Assembly: GCF_902686445.1 (NCBI RefSeq)
Contig: NC_062217.1
Location: forward strand, 88,593,758-88,657,757
Source of the DNA: Sciurus carolinensis
Taxonomy: Eukaryota > Chordata > Mammalia > Rodentia > Sciuridae
Direction: 5' to 3'
Length of the DNA stretch: 64,000 bases
Part shown: positions 35,582 through 45,170 of the stretch, in pieces
Layout: each line of letters opens with the position of its first letter
Position numbering within the stretch: the stretch's first letter is position 1
Made by a program: the position numbers and the translations under genes
The notes under the pieces: model-generated
Database searches by the model: none
Seen by the model: only the letters and a program-made list of their open reading frames with translations
What the model was told of the DNA's origin: nothing

Positions 35582-36764
35582 TTAGGGTAGTTCCTCCCTT
35601 TGCTGATTTACGTTGTTGTTTTTCATCTCTTCCTCATGGAATATTTTTCCGAGAATGTTCTGTATTGCCTGCTTTCTTTTTTTAAATTCTTTTAGATTTT
35701 GTTTATCATAGAAGGATTTTATTTCATCATCAAATATGAAGGTAAGTTTTGCTGGGTATAAGATTCTTGGTTGGAATGAATCAAAAACTATTGCCCTAGG
35801 TAAATGTAGGATTACACAAATAGTATGACTCTACTTTATGTACAAACAGAAAAACAAGATGTATCCCATTTGTTTACAATAAAAATGAATTTAAAAAAAC
35901 TTCATGGTTGGCATCCATTTTCTTTCAGAGCTTGAAAAATGTTGCTCCAGGAACTTCTACTTTTAGGGTATGGATTGAAAAATCTGCTGATATTCGTATT
36001 GGTTTCCTCCTGAATGTAATTTGATTCTTTTCTCTCACAGACTTTACAATTCTGTCTTTATTCTGTATGTTAGGTATTTTCATTATAATGTGCCTTGGTG
36101 TGGGTCTATTATAATTTTGTGTATTTGGAGTCCTATTAGCCTCTTGTACTTGATTTTCCATTTCATTCTTCAGATTTGGGAAATTTTCTTATATTATTTC
36201 ATTGAATAGATTGTTCATTCCTTTGGTTTGTTTCTCTAAGCCTTCCTCAATCCTGATAATTCTTAAATTTGTCCTTTTCATGATATCCCATAGGTCTTGT
36301 AGTTTCTGTTCATGTTTCTTACCATCTTCTGTGTTTGGTCAACTTTATTTTCAAGATTAAATATTTTGTCTTCGATATGTGACGTTCTGTCATCCAGGTG
36401 TTCTATCCTATTGGTTATGCTTTCTATGGAGTTTTTAATTTGGTTCATTGTTTCCTTCATTTCAAGGATTTCTATTTGTTTTTTTTTTCAATATCTCTCA
36501 GTCTTTATTGAAATTATCTTTTGCTTCCTGTATTTGCTCTTTTACCTGTCGATTGGTGCGATCATTCAATGCCTGCATTTGCCCTTTCGTCTCATCCTTC
36601 AATACCTGCATTTGCTGTTTCATCTCCTCATTTGCTTCCCTGATTATTTTGATTATGTACATTCTGAACTCCCTTTCTGACATTTCTTCTGCCATGCTGT
36701 CATTGGATTTTATTGCTCTACCATCTAGGTTTGTTTGGAACATTTTCTTCCCTTGTTTTCTCAT
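35582..36764 (-). pseudogene. L1 copy 2 ORF1, broken by an L1 tail
   Basis: ORF1 from the Met at 36,764 (MRKQGKKMFQ) to the stop at 35,582-35,584. The N-terminal coiled coil is readable to an A-run (T-run at 36,479-36,488), where the frame shifts. The C-terminal RNA-binding part is split by the insertion at 35,775-35,900. Its last residues (NQQREELP) agree with copies 3 and 4. Confidence 0.93.
35775..35900 (+). mobile_element. 126-bp truncated L1 3' end inside copy 2 ORF1
   Basis: Plus-strand L1 terminus ('aatgaatcaaaaactattgc', 'ggattacacaaatagtatga', 'tgtatcccatttgtttacaa', A-rich tail). It matches the last part of copy 1. It is flanked by an 11-bp duplication with one mismatch: ttcttggttgg at 35,764-35,774 and ttcatggttgg at 35,901-35,911. 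It is the innermost and youngest layer of the nest. Confidence 0.93.
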
Positions 36765-37658
36765 ATTGTTCAGGTATCTATCCCTCTAGTAGTGAAACTC
36801 TGGTATATTGCAGATTTTCTCTATTGACTATTGTCTCTGTAGATTTTCAATAACTCACCTCTTAGCCTTCAGTAGCCTAAAGTCTTGGAGGAACTTGATA
36901 ATGCGGTGCTCCACTAGGAAGCTGGCCTTCTAGCGGTGGTGGCCTTCAGGTGGGGTATATTCCTCGGTGGCTTTGAGTTGGTCCTGAGTCTCTCAATACC
37001 TCCTCTTTTTGGCTCCTGTGTCTTGTCAACGGTCCTGTACCTCCTGCAGGTTTCTCAGGAAGGGAGTTGCCCTTTTAATGATGATGACCTCACCCTCAGG
37101 AGTAATTCAAAATGCCTGCACCAGCCTATAAAGAAGCCTCTGGCTAGCTTCGTGATGGTGACCAACCTCAGTGTTGTGGTCAGGCAGGGTTGTTCAGTGA
37201 TGGCGCCTGTCTTTGGCCTGGCGGTTGGGTGGGTTGGCTACCTGCTGCCCAGCTCCACAAGGCAGGCGAGTTGGGTGCCCATCTGCTACCTCTGTGATGC
37301 AAGCGGCCTGACTCATCTGCCAGCTCACTGTGTGACTGCAACCAACCAGTGATGGCATCAACCTAAGTGCAGGAGTCAGGTGGGGATGCTCATTTATGAT
37401 GTCTGTCCTTGGCCTACTGACTGGGCCAGATAGCTGCCTGCTACCTACCTCAGTGATGTAGGTGTCCTGACTCATCCGCCCACTAGCTCCACAACTGGGA
37501 CCAACCAGTGTTGGGCACCAACCTAGGTTCAGGGGTCAGGCAGGGATGCTCATTTATTATGTCTGTCCTTGGCCTGCTGGGTGGGTGGTTTGCTGCCTGC
37601 CGCCTACCTCCACCATATAGGTGGCCTGATTCACCCGCCCACTCTCTCTGCGACTGCC
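36765..37658 (-). promoter_or_regulatory. L1 copy 2 5' UTR with about 160-195-bp tandem units
   Basis: The part next to ORF1 (36,765-36,910) is shared with copy 1. Beyond it the sequence is unlike copy 1 and contains three tandem units, marked by 'tgtctttggcctggcgg' at 37,207, 'tgtccttggcctactga' at 37,401 and 'tgtccttggcctgctgg' at 37,561, that is, steps of 194 and 160 bp. The first step holds about 34 extra bases. GC-rich; promoter role inferred from L1 biology. Confidence 0.85.
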
Positions 37659-38074
37659 TTACTCAGTCTTAAAGAAGAAAGAAATTATAGCATTTGCAGG
37701 TAATTGGATGGAGCTGGAGAATATCATGCTAAGTGAAGTAAACCAATCCCAAAATACCAAAGGCCAAATGTTTTCTATGATAAGTGGATGATGATACAAA
37801 ATGGGGTCCAGTGGTAGTGGAGTAAGAAAGAAATGGAGAAACTTTGGATGGTATAGAGGAAAATGGAGTGGAAGAAGGTGGGGGAAGGAAAGATAGTAGA
37901 CTGAGACAGACATTATTACCCTATGTATGTGTATGATTGCATGAATGGTGTGACTGCACTGTGTACAACCAGAGAAGTGAAAAGTCATGCTCCTTTTGTG
38001 TACAGTGAATCAAAATACATTCCTCTGCATGTATAACTAATTAGAACAAATAAAAATAAATAAATAAACAAACA
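37659..38074 (+). mobile_element. Older L1 3' fragment, right part
   Basis: Continues the fragment from 31,464: 'ttactcagtcttaaagaaga', the ORF2 end, a purine-rich 3' UTR near 37,820-37,910, and the older terminus 'tgtataactaattagaacaa' with A-rich tail. Same terminus as the L1 fragment at 17,391-18,032. Confidence 0.93.
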
Positions 38075-38137
38075 AGATGATGCTAAAAGAGCATTTAGTG
38101 CAACCCATGGCATACAGTAAATAATCAGTAAATGCTA
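38075..38137 (-). repeat. MIR SINE, right half of a split copy
   Basis: Resumes the MIR interrupted at 31,341 with 'agcatttagtgcaacccatg' and 'acagtaaataatcagtaaat', which fit a reversed MIR end. Confidence 0.65.
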
Positions 38138-38232
38138 TTAGAATGTAAGTTTCATGAAGGTGGGAATCAAGTCTGCCTCAAGTAAAGACTCAATAAATAT
38201 TCATTGGGAATGTTGAATAAATAAATGAAAGC
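38138..38232 (+). repeat. L2 3' end
   Basis: 'agaatgtaagtttcatgaag', a worn middle, then 'actcaataaatattcattgg' and a 'gaataaataaatgaaagc' tail fit the L2 3' terminus. Confidence 0.7.
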
Positions 38233-38584
38233 AGTAAATCCTCATAAAATTTAGAGGGTATAACTGTGGTTGCACTGCAGCAGGTAGAATGTGTGTGTTT
38301 GTGTTAAAAATAAATACCTGAGGTAAAGAACACCAGCAGAATGCTTTACAAACATATAATTAATGGAACCCCAACTAAGTTCACATTGCATTCTCTGAAT
38401 TTTTAGAAGAAAACTCACTGCTGATAATGTTATGCATAGAGTATCACCAAAATTCAAAAGTATAAATCTGTTGGGACTGAGGTTGTAACTCAGTGCTAAA
38501 TGTGAAAATGGTAAAAAAAAAAAAAAAAAAAGTGACCACTTCTAACGGAAAACTTCCACAACAGTTTCCTCTGACTTCATGATT
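38233..38584. other. Non-coding DNA with an A run
   Basis: Contains a 20-A run near 38,512-38,531 after 'gggactgaggttgtaactca', which may be a heavily worn ID SINE. Nothing else recognised. Confidence 0.4.
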
Positions 38585-38600
38585 AAGATCTAATTCCTCT

Positions 38601-38690
38601 TTCTTTTTTTTTTTTTATAATCTACTACCTTTATTTTCTTTTTTTTTTATTTATTTTTTTACGTTTACATAGGGTAAAAAAAAAAAAAAA
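38601..38690 (+). mobile_element. Short retro-insertion with poly(T) head and poly(A) tail
   Basis: About 90 bases with T-runs at the start and a 15-A run at the end. They are bounded by an exact duplication aagatctaattcctct at 38,585-38,600 and 38,689-38,704. The body includes 'cgtttacatagggt', which on the minus strand matches the L1 3' UTR terminus 'ccctatgtaaacg' seen in copy 1. The exact duplication indicates a recent endonuclease-primed insertion. Confidence 0.75.
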
Positions 38691-38736
38691 GATCTAATTC
38701 CTCTCCACCAGTACTTTCACTAATGGGATTATAACA

Positions 38737-39131
38737 TGGTTTGACTGTGTCCCCTAAGGGTTCATGTGCTGAAATTCTGGTCCCTATTGTGACAATTTTG
38801 CACAGTGGTGGAACCTTTAAGAGGTGAGCATAGTGGGAGGTCCCTAAGTCACTGGGGTGCTGCCTCAGAAGGGATTAAGATGGTTCTCAGGGGACCCCAA
38901 ATTAGTTCTTGAGAGAGTGAACTGCTACAAGAGTGAGCACAACTCCGGAATTCTTTTTGACCTTTTGTTTGGTGATGTGATCTGTCCACTGTTACATGCC
39001 TCTGCTCTGAGTTCCTCACCAGAGGTAGGCTGATGTCTGGAGCCTCCAGAACTGTAAGATAAATAAGCCTCTTTTTTATGAGTAGTTAGCCTTGGGTTTT
39101 TCATTCTAGTAACAAAAAATGGCCTAATGCA
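38737..39131 (+). mobile_element. MaLR (MST/MLT-type) solo LTR
   Basis: Starts 'tggtttgactgtgtccccta', continues 'aagggttcatgtgctgaaat', and later carries 'gagcctccagaactgtaaga', 'taaataagcctctttt' and the end 'aaaatggcctaatgca'. This order is diagnostic for MaLR LTRs. No internal sequence is attached. Confidence 0.85.
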
Positions 39132-40299
39132 CCAACTTTTCCCACTTCTGGCAAACATACAGCTTGGGCACTTTGGATGCCCCAGCTCTATGTTCAGCTA
39201 CCCTGAGGGCTGAGGAAGGAAAGGCTCAAGTTCAATAAAACCTCTCTATGTATAGTGCTGAGAGGTCCTGACATGATATTACACTGAGAAAAGCACAAGA
39301 TGAAGACAGAACACCCAGAAACTAAACCCAGCCCTGGCATTTGCAAGACAGGCAATTTGCTAACTCCTCCCTTTCCCCAAGCCTCAGTTCCCTCATCTCT
39401 AAGTGAGACTCACAGAGGCCATACATGTGCTAACATTTGAAACTTAACACCAAACATGTTTGAATCCTTCCTCCAGATCTCTGTTTTGAAAAGGGCTATT
39501 AAACTAGATCTGACCTTAAGCACATTTTCCCCACATGGTCCCTGACTTCCAGGTGGCCCTCTCTTCTCACCTGGGATCCCCCTTCCCTGTCTGCCATAGG
39601 AACTACTAGTGTGAGAGGTTTGAGGGAGGCACAGATGTGGACTGAAAGTGTCCTTGGCTCTCGCAGAATTCTTTTAGTCTCAGAGAAAAGGAGTCATTTT
39701 TTTCATCAAAAAAGAAATTTTGGATGGAATTTTTAAAACTGACAAGAAAAGTAAAACTTTGACAACAGTTTACAAAAAAATTGTTAATATTTTTTCTAAA
39801 AACCAGGTTCTTGGTATTCTTGACCAAGAATTTTGGGCCATTTCACCCAGTCTCTTTGCACTGTTTTCAAGGGGGAAATAATGTGTATGTCGGAGAGATC
39901 TTTTGGTGAAAATATCATCTGAGTTATGGATACTGATGTAGAAATGAATTTGGGTTCAAACTCAGTCCTGGTAATACTACCTTGCCTTTAAAATAATGCA
40001 AATTGATACTTTGGGTTTTCCCCTAAGTCACAAATGAGCTCAATATTACTAGTGCAGACTCACGAAATCCTGCGTTTACATACAGCAACTCTCAATGTGT
40101 GAGACCAAATATACCCTCTAGGAAGATTAACTCCTGGGAAGCGTAGGATGGTGGTTTTATTAATTAACTGTGGTGGAAATGCAGAGGGGAATCCCATTCA
40201 TACTGCTGAACTGCAGTGAGGTGGACCAAGTGCTCCTTGGATGGGGTTTGTATAACCCCTTTTAATTAAATTTTCTGTCTGGTAAGTTTATTCAGTATG
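39132..40299. other. Non-coding DNA, nothing recognised
   Basis: Mixed-composition sequence. Short frames such as 39,606-39,827 minus carry no motif. No RNA gene seen. Confidence 0.5.
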
Positions 40300-40590
40300 A
40301 ATGAGGAATGCTGCAGCCAGGTCTTTAGGAAAATCCATCCAACGCTCAACAGACATTTATTCTCTTGCAGTCTGGGAGGCCAGAATTCCATAACCAAGGT
40401 GTTGCCAAGGCTATACTCACTCTTCAGACTACAGGGAAGAATGCTTTCTTGCTTCTCCCAGCTTCTGGTTGCTCCCAACATTCTTTAGCTTGTAACAGCA
40501 TCACTGAGGTCTCTGCCTTTGCCTTCATATGACCTTGTCCTCTGTGTGTCTTTGTGTCCCTTCCTAGAGAGTTTTGCAACTCACTGACCC
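40300..40590 (-). mobile_element. MLT1-type MaLR LTR
   Basis: Reversed MLT1: the polyadenylation region 'aacagacatttattctcttg', 'cagtctgggaggccagaatt', 'ccaaggtgttgccaagg', 'cccagcttctggttgct', 'tagcttgtaacagcatcac', and 'tcatatgaccttgtcctctg' with 'tgtgtctttgtgtccc' appear in the correct reversed order. The far (5') end is missing or too worn. Confidence 0.75.
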
Positions 40591-42379
40591 AGAGCATGCA
40601 AGAAATCTGCCCAGGAAATTCATTTCTTATTGGTCCTAAATATGCACATGGCTGAGAAGGGAAGGTCCTGGTTTATAGACTTGCTCCATTCTTATCTTAT
40701 CCCCCTTGCTCTTCAGAATCATGAATTGAGATTCAGTGTAAGTCATGTGGACTATGGTCCCAGTGCACATCTGGCAATAACCTTTAACCATGCTGCTTTG
40801 AGCCCAAGTTCTGGTCTTTATAACTTCCTATCAGCTAGGCTTCATATTTGTGAAAACAGAATCCCACTTGGACAAGTTTCAGAAGAAAAGGGACTTTTTA
40901 AAGAATATTAGAAAACTCTTACTGAACCACAGAACCAGATTGGATATACATACCAGAGCAATATCCAAATCTTCTTCATCACTGCTCTGGGAATACACCC
41001 ATCACATAGGCACAGATCTCACAGGTCCTGATGCTGCACTGAAACTCTGTCATTTCCTCCAAGATCCTGGAGTTCTATCCCAACCAGACCCACATGGATT
41101 ATGTCTTATCCACCTGCTTTCCCCATGACTAGACACATCTGATTGGCAGAACCATCACATGGTCATATGTCTGACTCCTCACTGCAAATGAGTATGGGAG
41201 AAATCCCTTTCAGACTTCATCCTAATGGAGAGGGACTCAAAAAGCAGGGAACTGCCCAATATAGAAAGGGTGTTAAAAGGCAGTGGATTTCAAACAAAAG
41301 ACCAAATGCCCACTCCATCTGCTTGCTGCTCATACCCACCTCTGATCAGATCCCAGCCTGCTCTTTCCAGGCTCTCTCTTTGAGACTAGTATTCTGAATC
41401 CTATTCTGTGTTTGAGAACCTCTGGTTTGCTGGCACCAAGAACCTCCTTGCCCCACTGGCCACAATCAGCCACTTACCCTTCTCCCTCTGAATTCCCCCT
41501 GCATGGGATTCACCTGCTTGGAGTTTCCATCCACCTGAGATGGCATGTTGACCCAGTTCCAGGATTTAAATGAGTAATTGTTGGGACTTTGGGACACTGT
41601 GTTTGCTCACCATGCAGAGTTGTATCTTAGCCTTTGTGGCAGTTTTTGTGCACACTAATCTAGGTTCTGGCACTATGATTTGACATAATGGGCCTGTATC
41701 TGTTATCAGATGCCCATGGAGCTATAGGAAGCAAGGGACACTGGATCAGCAGCAGAAAGTAGAGGAGTGTTCCTTGTTTCTTGGCCATTAAGAGGCTAAG
41801 AGAGTTTGCAGCCAGGATGCTGTCATGCTCCACAGAGCAGCCATTCCTGATGCCTAAAGATGTCCAATGGGCAGGACTCAGGCAGGCTGATAATATTCCA
41901 CTGCTCTGCTTGTCTGCCAGTATTCCAGCACATGGAGTATTGCATGCCCAGCAATGTCCCCTTATTAAATGGCCAGCCAAGGAGGCTGAACACCATCTCT
42001 GACTAATGGTTTCTTTACTAAATCTCTGCCTACTACATCTCTGACCCCAGCTCTGGTCCCACAGGTCCAGGACATCAGAGCTTGCTTAACCCAAATTGAA
42101 ATGTAACCCTCCTACAGCATCTCATCTTGCTCAGGTACATCAAGTGCTCCCCCTTGTTTTTGAACACAACTCACAGTTAAAAAAAAAAAAAAAAGAAAAA
42201 GAAAAAAAAGAAAGAAAGAAAAAATGCACAAAAAACTGTGATGCCTTACAACTCCACACACACATAACCTGGTTTATTCTGTTTATTGATTATACACCAA
42301 ACCAATTTAATCCCATCTGATAGGATGAGGCTTGCAATTTGAAAAATACTAGACTAGGGAAATTTATACCTCAGTATTC
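40591..42379. other. Non-coding DNA, nothing recognised
   Basis: Slightly more GC than average. Frames of 70-110 codons (for example 40,630-40,911, 41,660-41,980) have no domain features and no sign of splice structure. An A-rich run with GAAA units lies at 42,179-42,224. Confidence 0.5.
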
Positions 42380-42700
42380 CATTTATTCTTTCAGCAAATA
42401 ATTTTGATTGTCTCTTATGTGCAAAGTGGGCTAGACACCTAATATGCTGAGACAAAATGAAGAGAAATGATCTCTGACCTCATAAGCTTGCATTCTTCTA
42501 TGAAGAGGAACACTACATATACAAACTTGTTTATAATCATAAATTACATTAAATGCATGAGAGAAAAGATAAGGTGATAACAACTTAGATGTTCTACTTA
42601 GCAAGAATGATACACCAAGCAGAGATCCACATGTGAAGGTTCTAAGGTAAGAGTTTGAGGGGCAGAACAAAAAACAGAAGCTTGGAGTGCAGTAAGATGG
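42380..42700 (+). repeat. Ancient interspersed repeat, family uncertain
   Basis: The order 'gtctcttatgtgcaaagtgg', 'atgaagagaaatgatctctg', 'acctcataagcttgcattct', later 'agatccacatgtgaaggttc' looks like an old mammal-wide repeat and resembles 30,150-30,430. I cannot name the family with confidence. Confidence 0.4.
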
Positions 42701-42739
42701 GGGGATGCCACTCAGAGATGGTAGACAGAGACTCTGGTG

Positions 42740-43480
42740 CTGTGTTGGCCAATAAGTGAGTCACTGAGCACTTGGACTGTGGCTTCTCTGCATGGAGATA
42801 CTGCAGAGTAAAATGCACATAGGATTTCAGAGATGAAAATAAAAAATTTCATTTGAAATTTCATATGAGATTTCATATGAAAAAATAATGTAAACTATCT
42901 CAGTAACATTTTTTTGTTTACTGATGCTGTAGTTTTATATGGTTTGTTCCCTCCAAAAATTATATTGAAATTTGATTGCCTTTGTGGCTTTTGGGAGGCT
43001 GACCCTTCACAAGGCAATTAGGTAGATCAGATTTCTGGGACTGGACTAGTTACCAGGAGAGCAAGTTGCCCTTGTGTTTCCTCTCTTCCACACAGGCCTA
43101 AATGACCTGTTTTTCCACCATTTTATGATGCAACACAAAGACTTCACCAGATGCCTCCTTCCACTCTTGGACTTCCAGACTCCAAAACTGTGAGCTATGT
43201 AAACTTCTTTCCTTTATTAGTTATCCAATTTCAGTTATTCTCTCATAGCAGCAGAAAACAGACAATTGATTTCATGATAAAGTGATATTATTTTGGATAT
43301 TCTATATTGGGCTAAGTAAAATATATAATTAATATCATTTTCACTTTTTAAGAACTTTTTGATGACTATCATGGAATATAATATTATGTATGTATTTCCC
43401 ATTTGTGGTTTCCATTATATTCTACTGCATAGTACTAATTGAAGTGGTTTTAACCAGGTTGTTATGTTAACACTTGGCTA
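42740..43480. repeat. Ancient repeat split by a MaLR LTR
   Basis: Parts at 42,740-42,939 and 43,265-43,480 look like the two arms of one old repeat (for example 'gctaagtaaaatatataatt' and 'tttgtggtttccattatatt' on the right side), interrupted by the LTR at 42,940-43,264. Confidence 0.35.
42940..43264 (+). mobile_element. MaLR solo LTR
   Basis: 'tggtttgttccctccaaaaa' at the start, 'cttccagactccaaaactgt' and 'gagctatgtaaacttctttc' before the polyadenylation region, and an end near 'agcagcagaaaacagacaat' mark a MaLR LTR. Diverged. Confidence 0.75.
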
Positions 43481-43936
43481 CTCTGTGAAATGCAGATTGC
43501 AGGACACAAAGGTGGAAGAAGGCAGTTTCTCTCTCAGGGGAGAACACTGACTTGATTGAGAGGTGGCTTTGAAGATGAACGGAGGGGGAGGGAGGCCCAA
43601 GATGTCAGGGGGGCTTGTTCACAGAACTAGGGCTGCTCCACACCATACTGTGCACGCAGAAAGAAGTCTGTGACCATTTCCTCCATCTTTCTTCTTTATT
43701 TTTGTTATTTAAATGTATGTGTGTCCCACACAGAAACTTGTCTGAGTCCATTAGTGGCATTATAGTCTACCTTGGTATGTACCAACTACAGTCATTCACC
43801 ACTATTTTTAAGATACGAGCAAACCCTACATTTTAGATTTTGTATTAATTATATTTTGAGCCAGAGGACCAGACCTAATATCAAAATTTTTAAAATATAT
43901 TTTTATTTGCAGAAGGACACAATATCATTATTGTAT
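43481..43936. other. Non-coding DNA, nothing recognised
   Basis: No gene, RNA or assignable repeat. A short frame at 43,615-43,836 has no motif. Confidence 0.45.
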
Positions 43937-44023
43937 TTATTTTTACTTGGTGCTGTGGATCAAACCTGGTACCTCACATAGGCTAGGCAAGTGCTCTAAC
44001 ACTGAGCTACAACCACAGGCCCC
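43937..44023 (-). mobile_element. ID SINE
   Basis: Reversed ID body: 'tggtgctgtggatcaaacct', 'ggctaggcaagtgctctaac', 'actgagctacaaccacaggc'. B box recognisable, slightly worn. Confidence 0.8.
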
Positions 44024-44385
44024 AATATCAATTTTGATCACTGATTTAAGAGAAATCCCTCACCGTACATAATCAATATTTGTGACAACTTACAACAGCA
44101 ATTAAAACTGTGCTTTTTAAACATTTTGGGGGAAAAAGGTGATTTTTCCCTCTGGCACTAAGGAGGTCAGTAAAGTGTGGAATCAGGAACCTACAAAACA
44201 TTTGATGCTCATCATTATATTGACTAGGGGATTCTCTTCTCCTGAGGGTACATGCTTCTCTTAGTATAATTACATTTAATTGAGATAAACACTCCTAAGA
44301 TATTTAGAAAATGGACAACTCATATTTTTAAATATTCAACTCTTGTCATTATTATTAGGCCCTCTTACATAAGAACATTTTCATG

Positions 44386-44769
44386 ATAACCTCCAGCTTT
44401 ACTTACTTTTTTTAGGGATCACACACGTGTACCTCTTAAATTATATTAGAAAACATTGCTTTTCCTTTTAAATGCCCATGTAGGACTGTGCTCAGGTTTT
44501 ACTCCTGCCAGGTGTTTGATAACAAGTTGGTCAAATCTGAACTTTGTCCTATCTACTCTTAAATATCAGCTCAGATTTCTCAGAGATCACTCTTGAGGAC
44601 AATGTGCCAAGCATCCTGGATTCTTTAGTTTTCCTCTACAGAATTTGCCAACTGTCAGGATGGGTCCAGGTCTAGCTGAAAACATGTGGCTTCTCTTGAA
44701 TGCATCAGGGTTATTTCCATTGCCATTAACCCATCTCCTAGTACAGTGTGTACTGGCTAATTTCCTGTT
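44386..44769. repeat. Partial copy of the 54,400-54,745 repeat
   Basis: Aligns by eye with about 54,400-54,745: 'gggatcacacacgtgtacct' against 'gggagctatcacaagtgtac', 'ccaggtgtttgataacaagt' against 'gctaggtgtttaagatcaag', 'atgcatcagggttatttcca' against 'aagcatcagggatgtctcca'. Same relative order throughout. It ends exactly where L1 copy 3 begins. In the 54-kb copy the sequence lies inside the class I provirus. Confidence 0.7.
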
Positions 44770-44977
44770 GTTTTTTTTTTTTATTGTAAACAAGTGGGAT
44801 ACATGTTGTTTCTGTTTGTACATGGAGTAATAGCATACTATTTGTGTAATCATACATTTACATAGGCTAATGATGTTTGATTCATTCTATTATTTTTTCC
44901 TCCCACCCCACCCCCTTTTCCCTCTATACATTCCCTCATTCCTTCATTCTTGCCTTCCCATGCCCCATTAAGTGTCA

Positions 44978-45126
44978 TCATCTGCTTATCAGTGAGATCA
45001 TTTGTCCTTTGGTTTATTGAGATTGGATTATCTCACTTAGCATGATATTCTTCAATTTTCATCCATTTGTTTGCAAATGCCATAATTTTATTATTCTTTA
45101 TAGCTGAGTAATATTACATTGTATAT

Positions 45127-45170
<44 letters not shown>

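Larger units (their letters stand above)
31465..37658 (-). mobile_element. Full-length L1, copy 2
   Basis: Complete minus-strand L1 of about 6.2 kb, with its tail at 31,465 and 5' UTR end at 37,658. It is flanked by a 12-bp duplication with one mismatch (ttattcagtctt at 31,453-31,464, ttactcagtctt at 37,659-37,670) that belongs to the older L1 it entered. ORF1, ORF2 and a tandem-repeat 5' UTR are all present but broken. A 126-bp L1 tail has been inserted into its ORF1. Confidence 0.97.

Noticed and set aside
37160..37658. CRISPR-like or satellite array
   Set aside because: Three diverged units of unequal spacing at the 5' end of an L1; they are promoter repeats.
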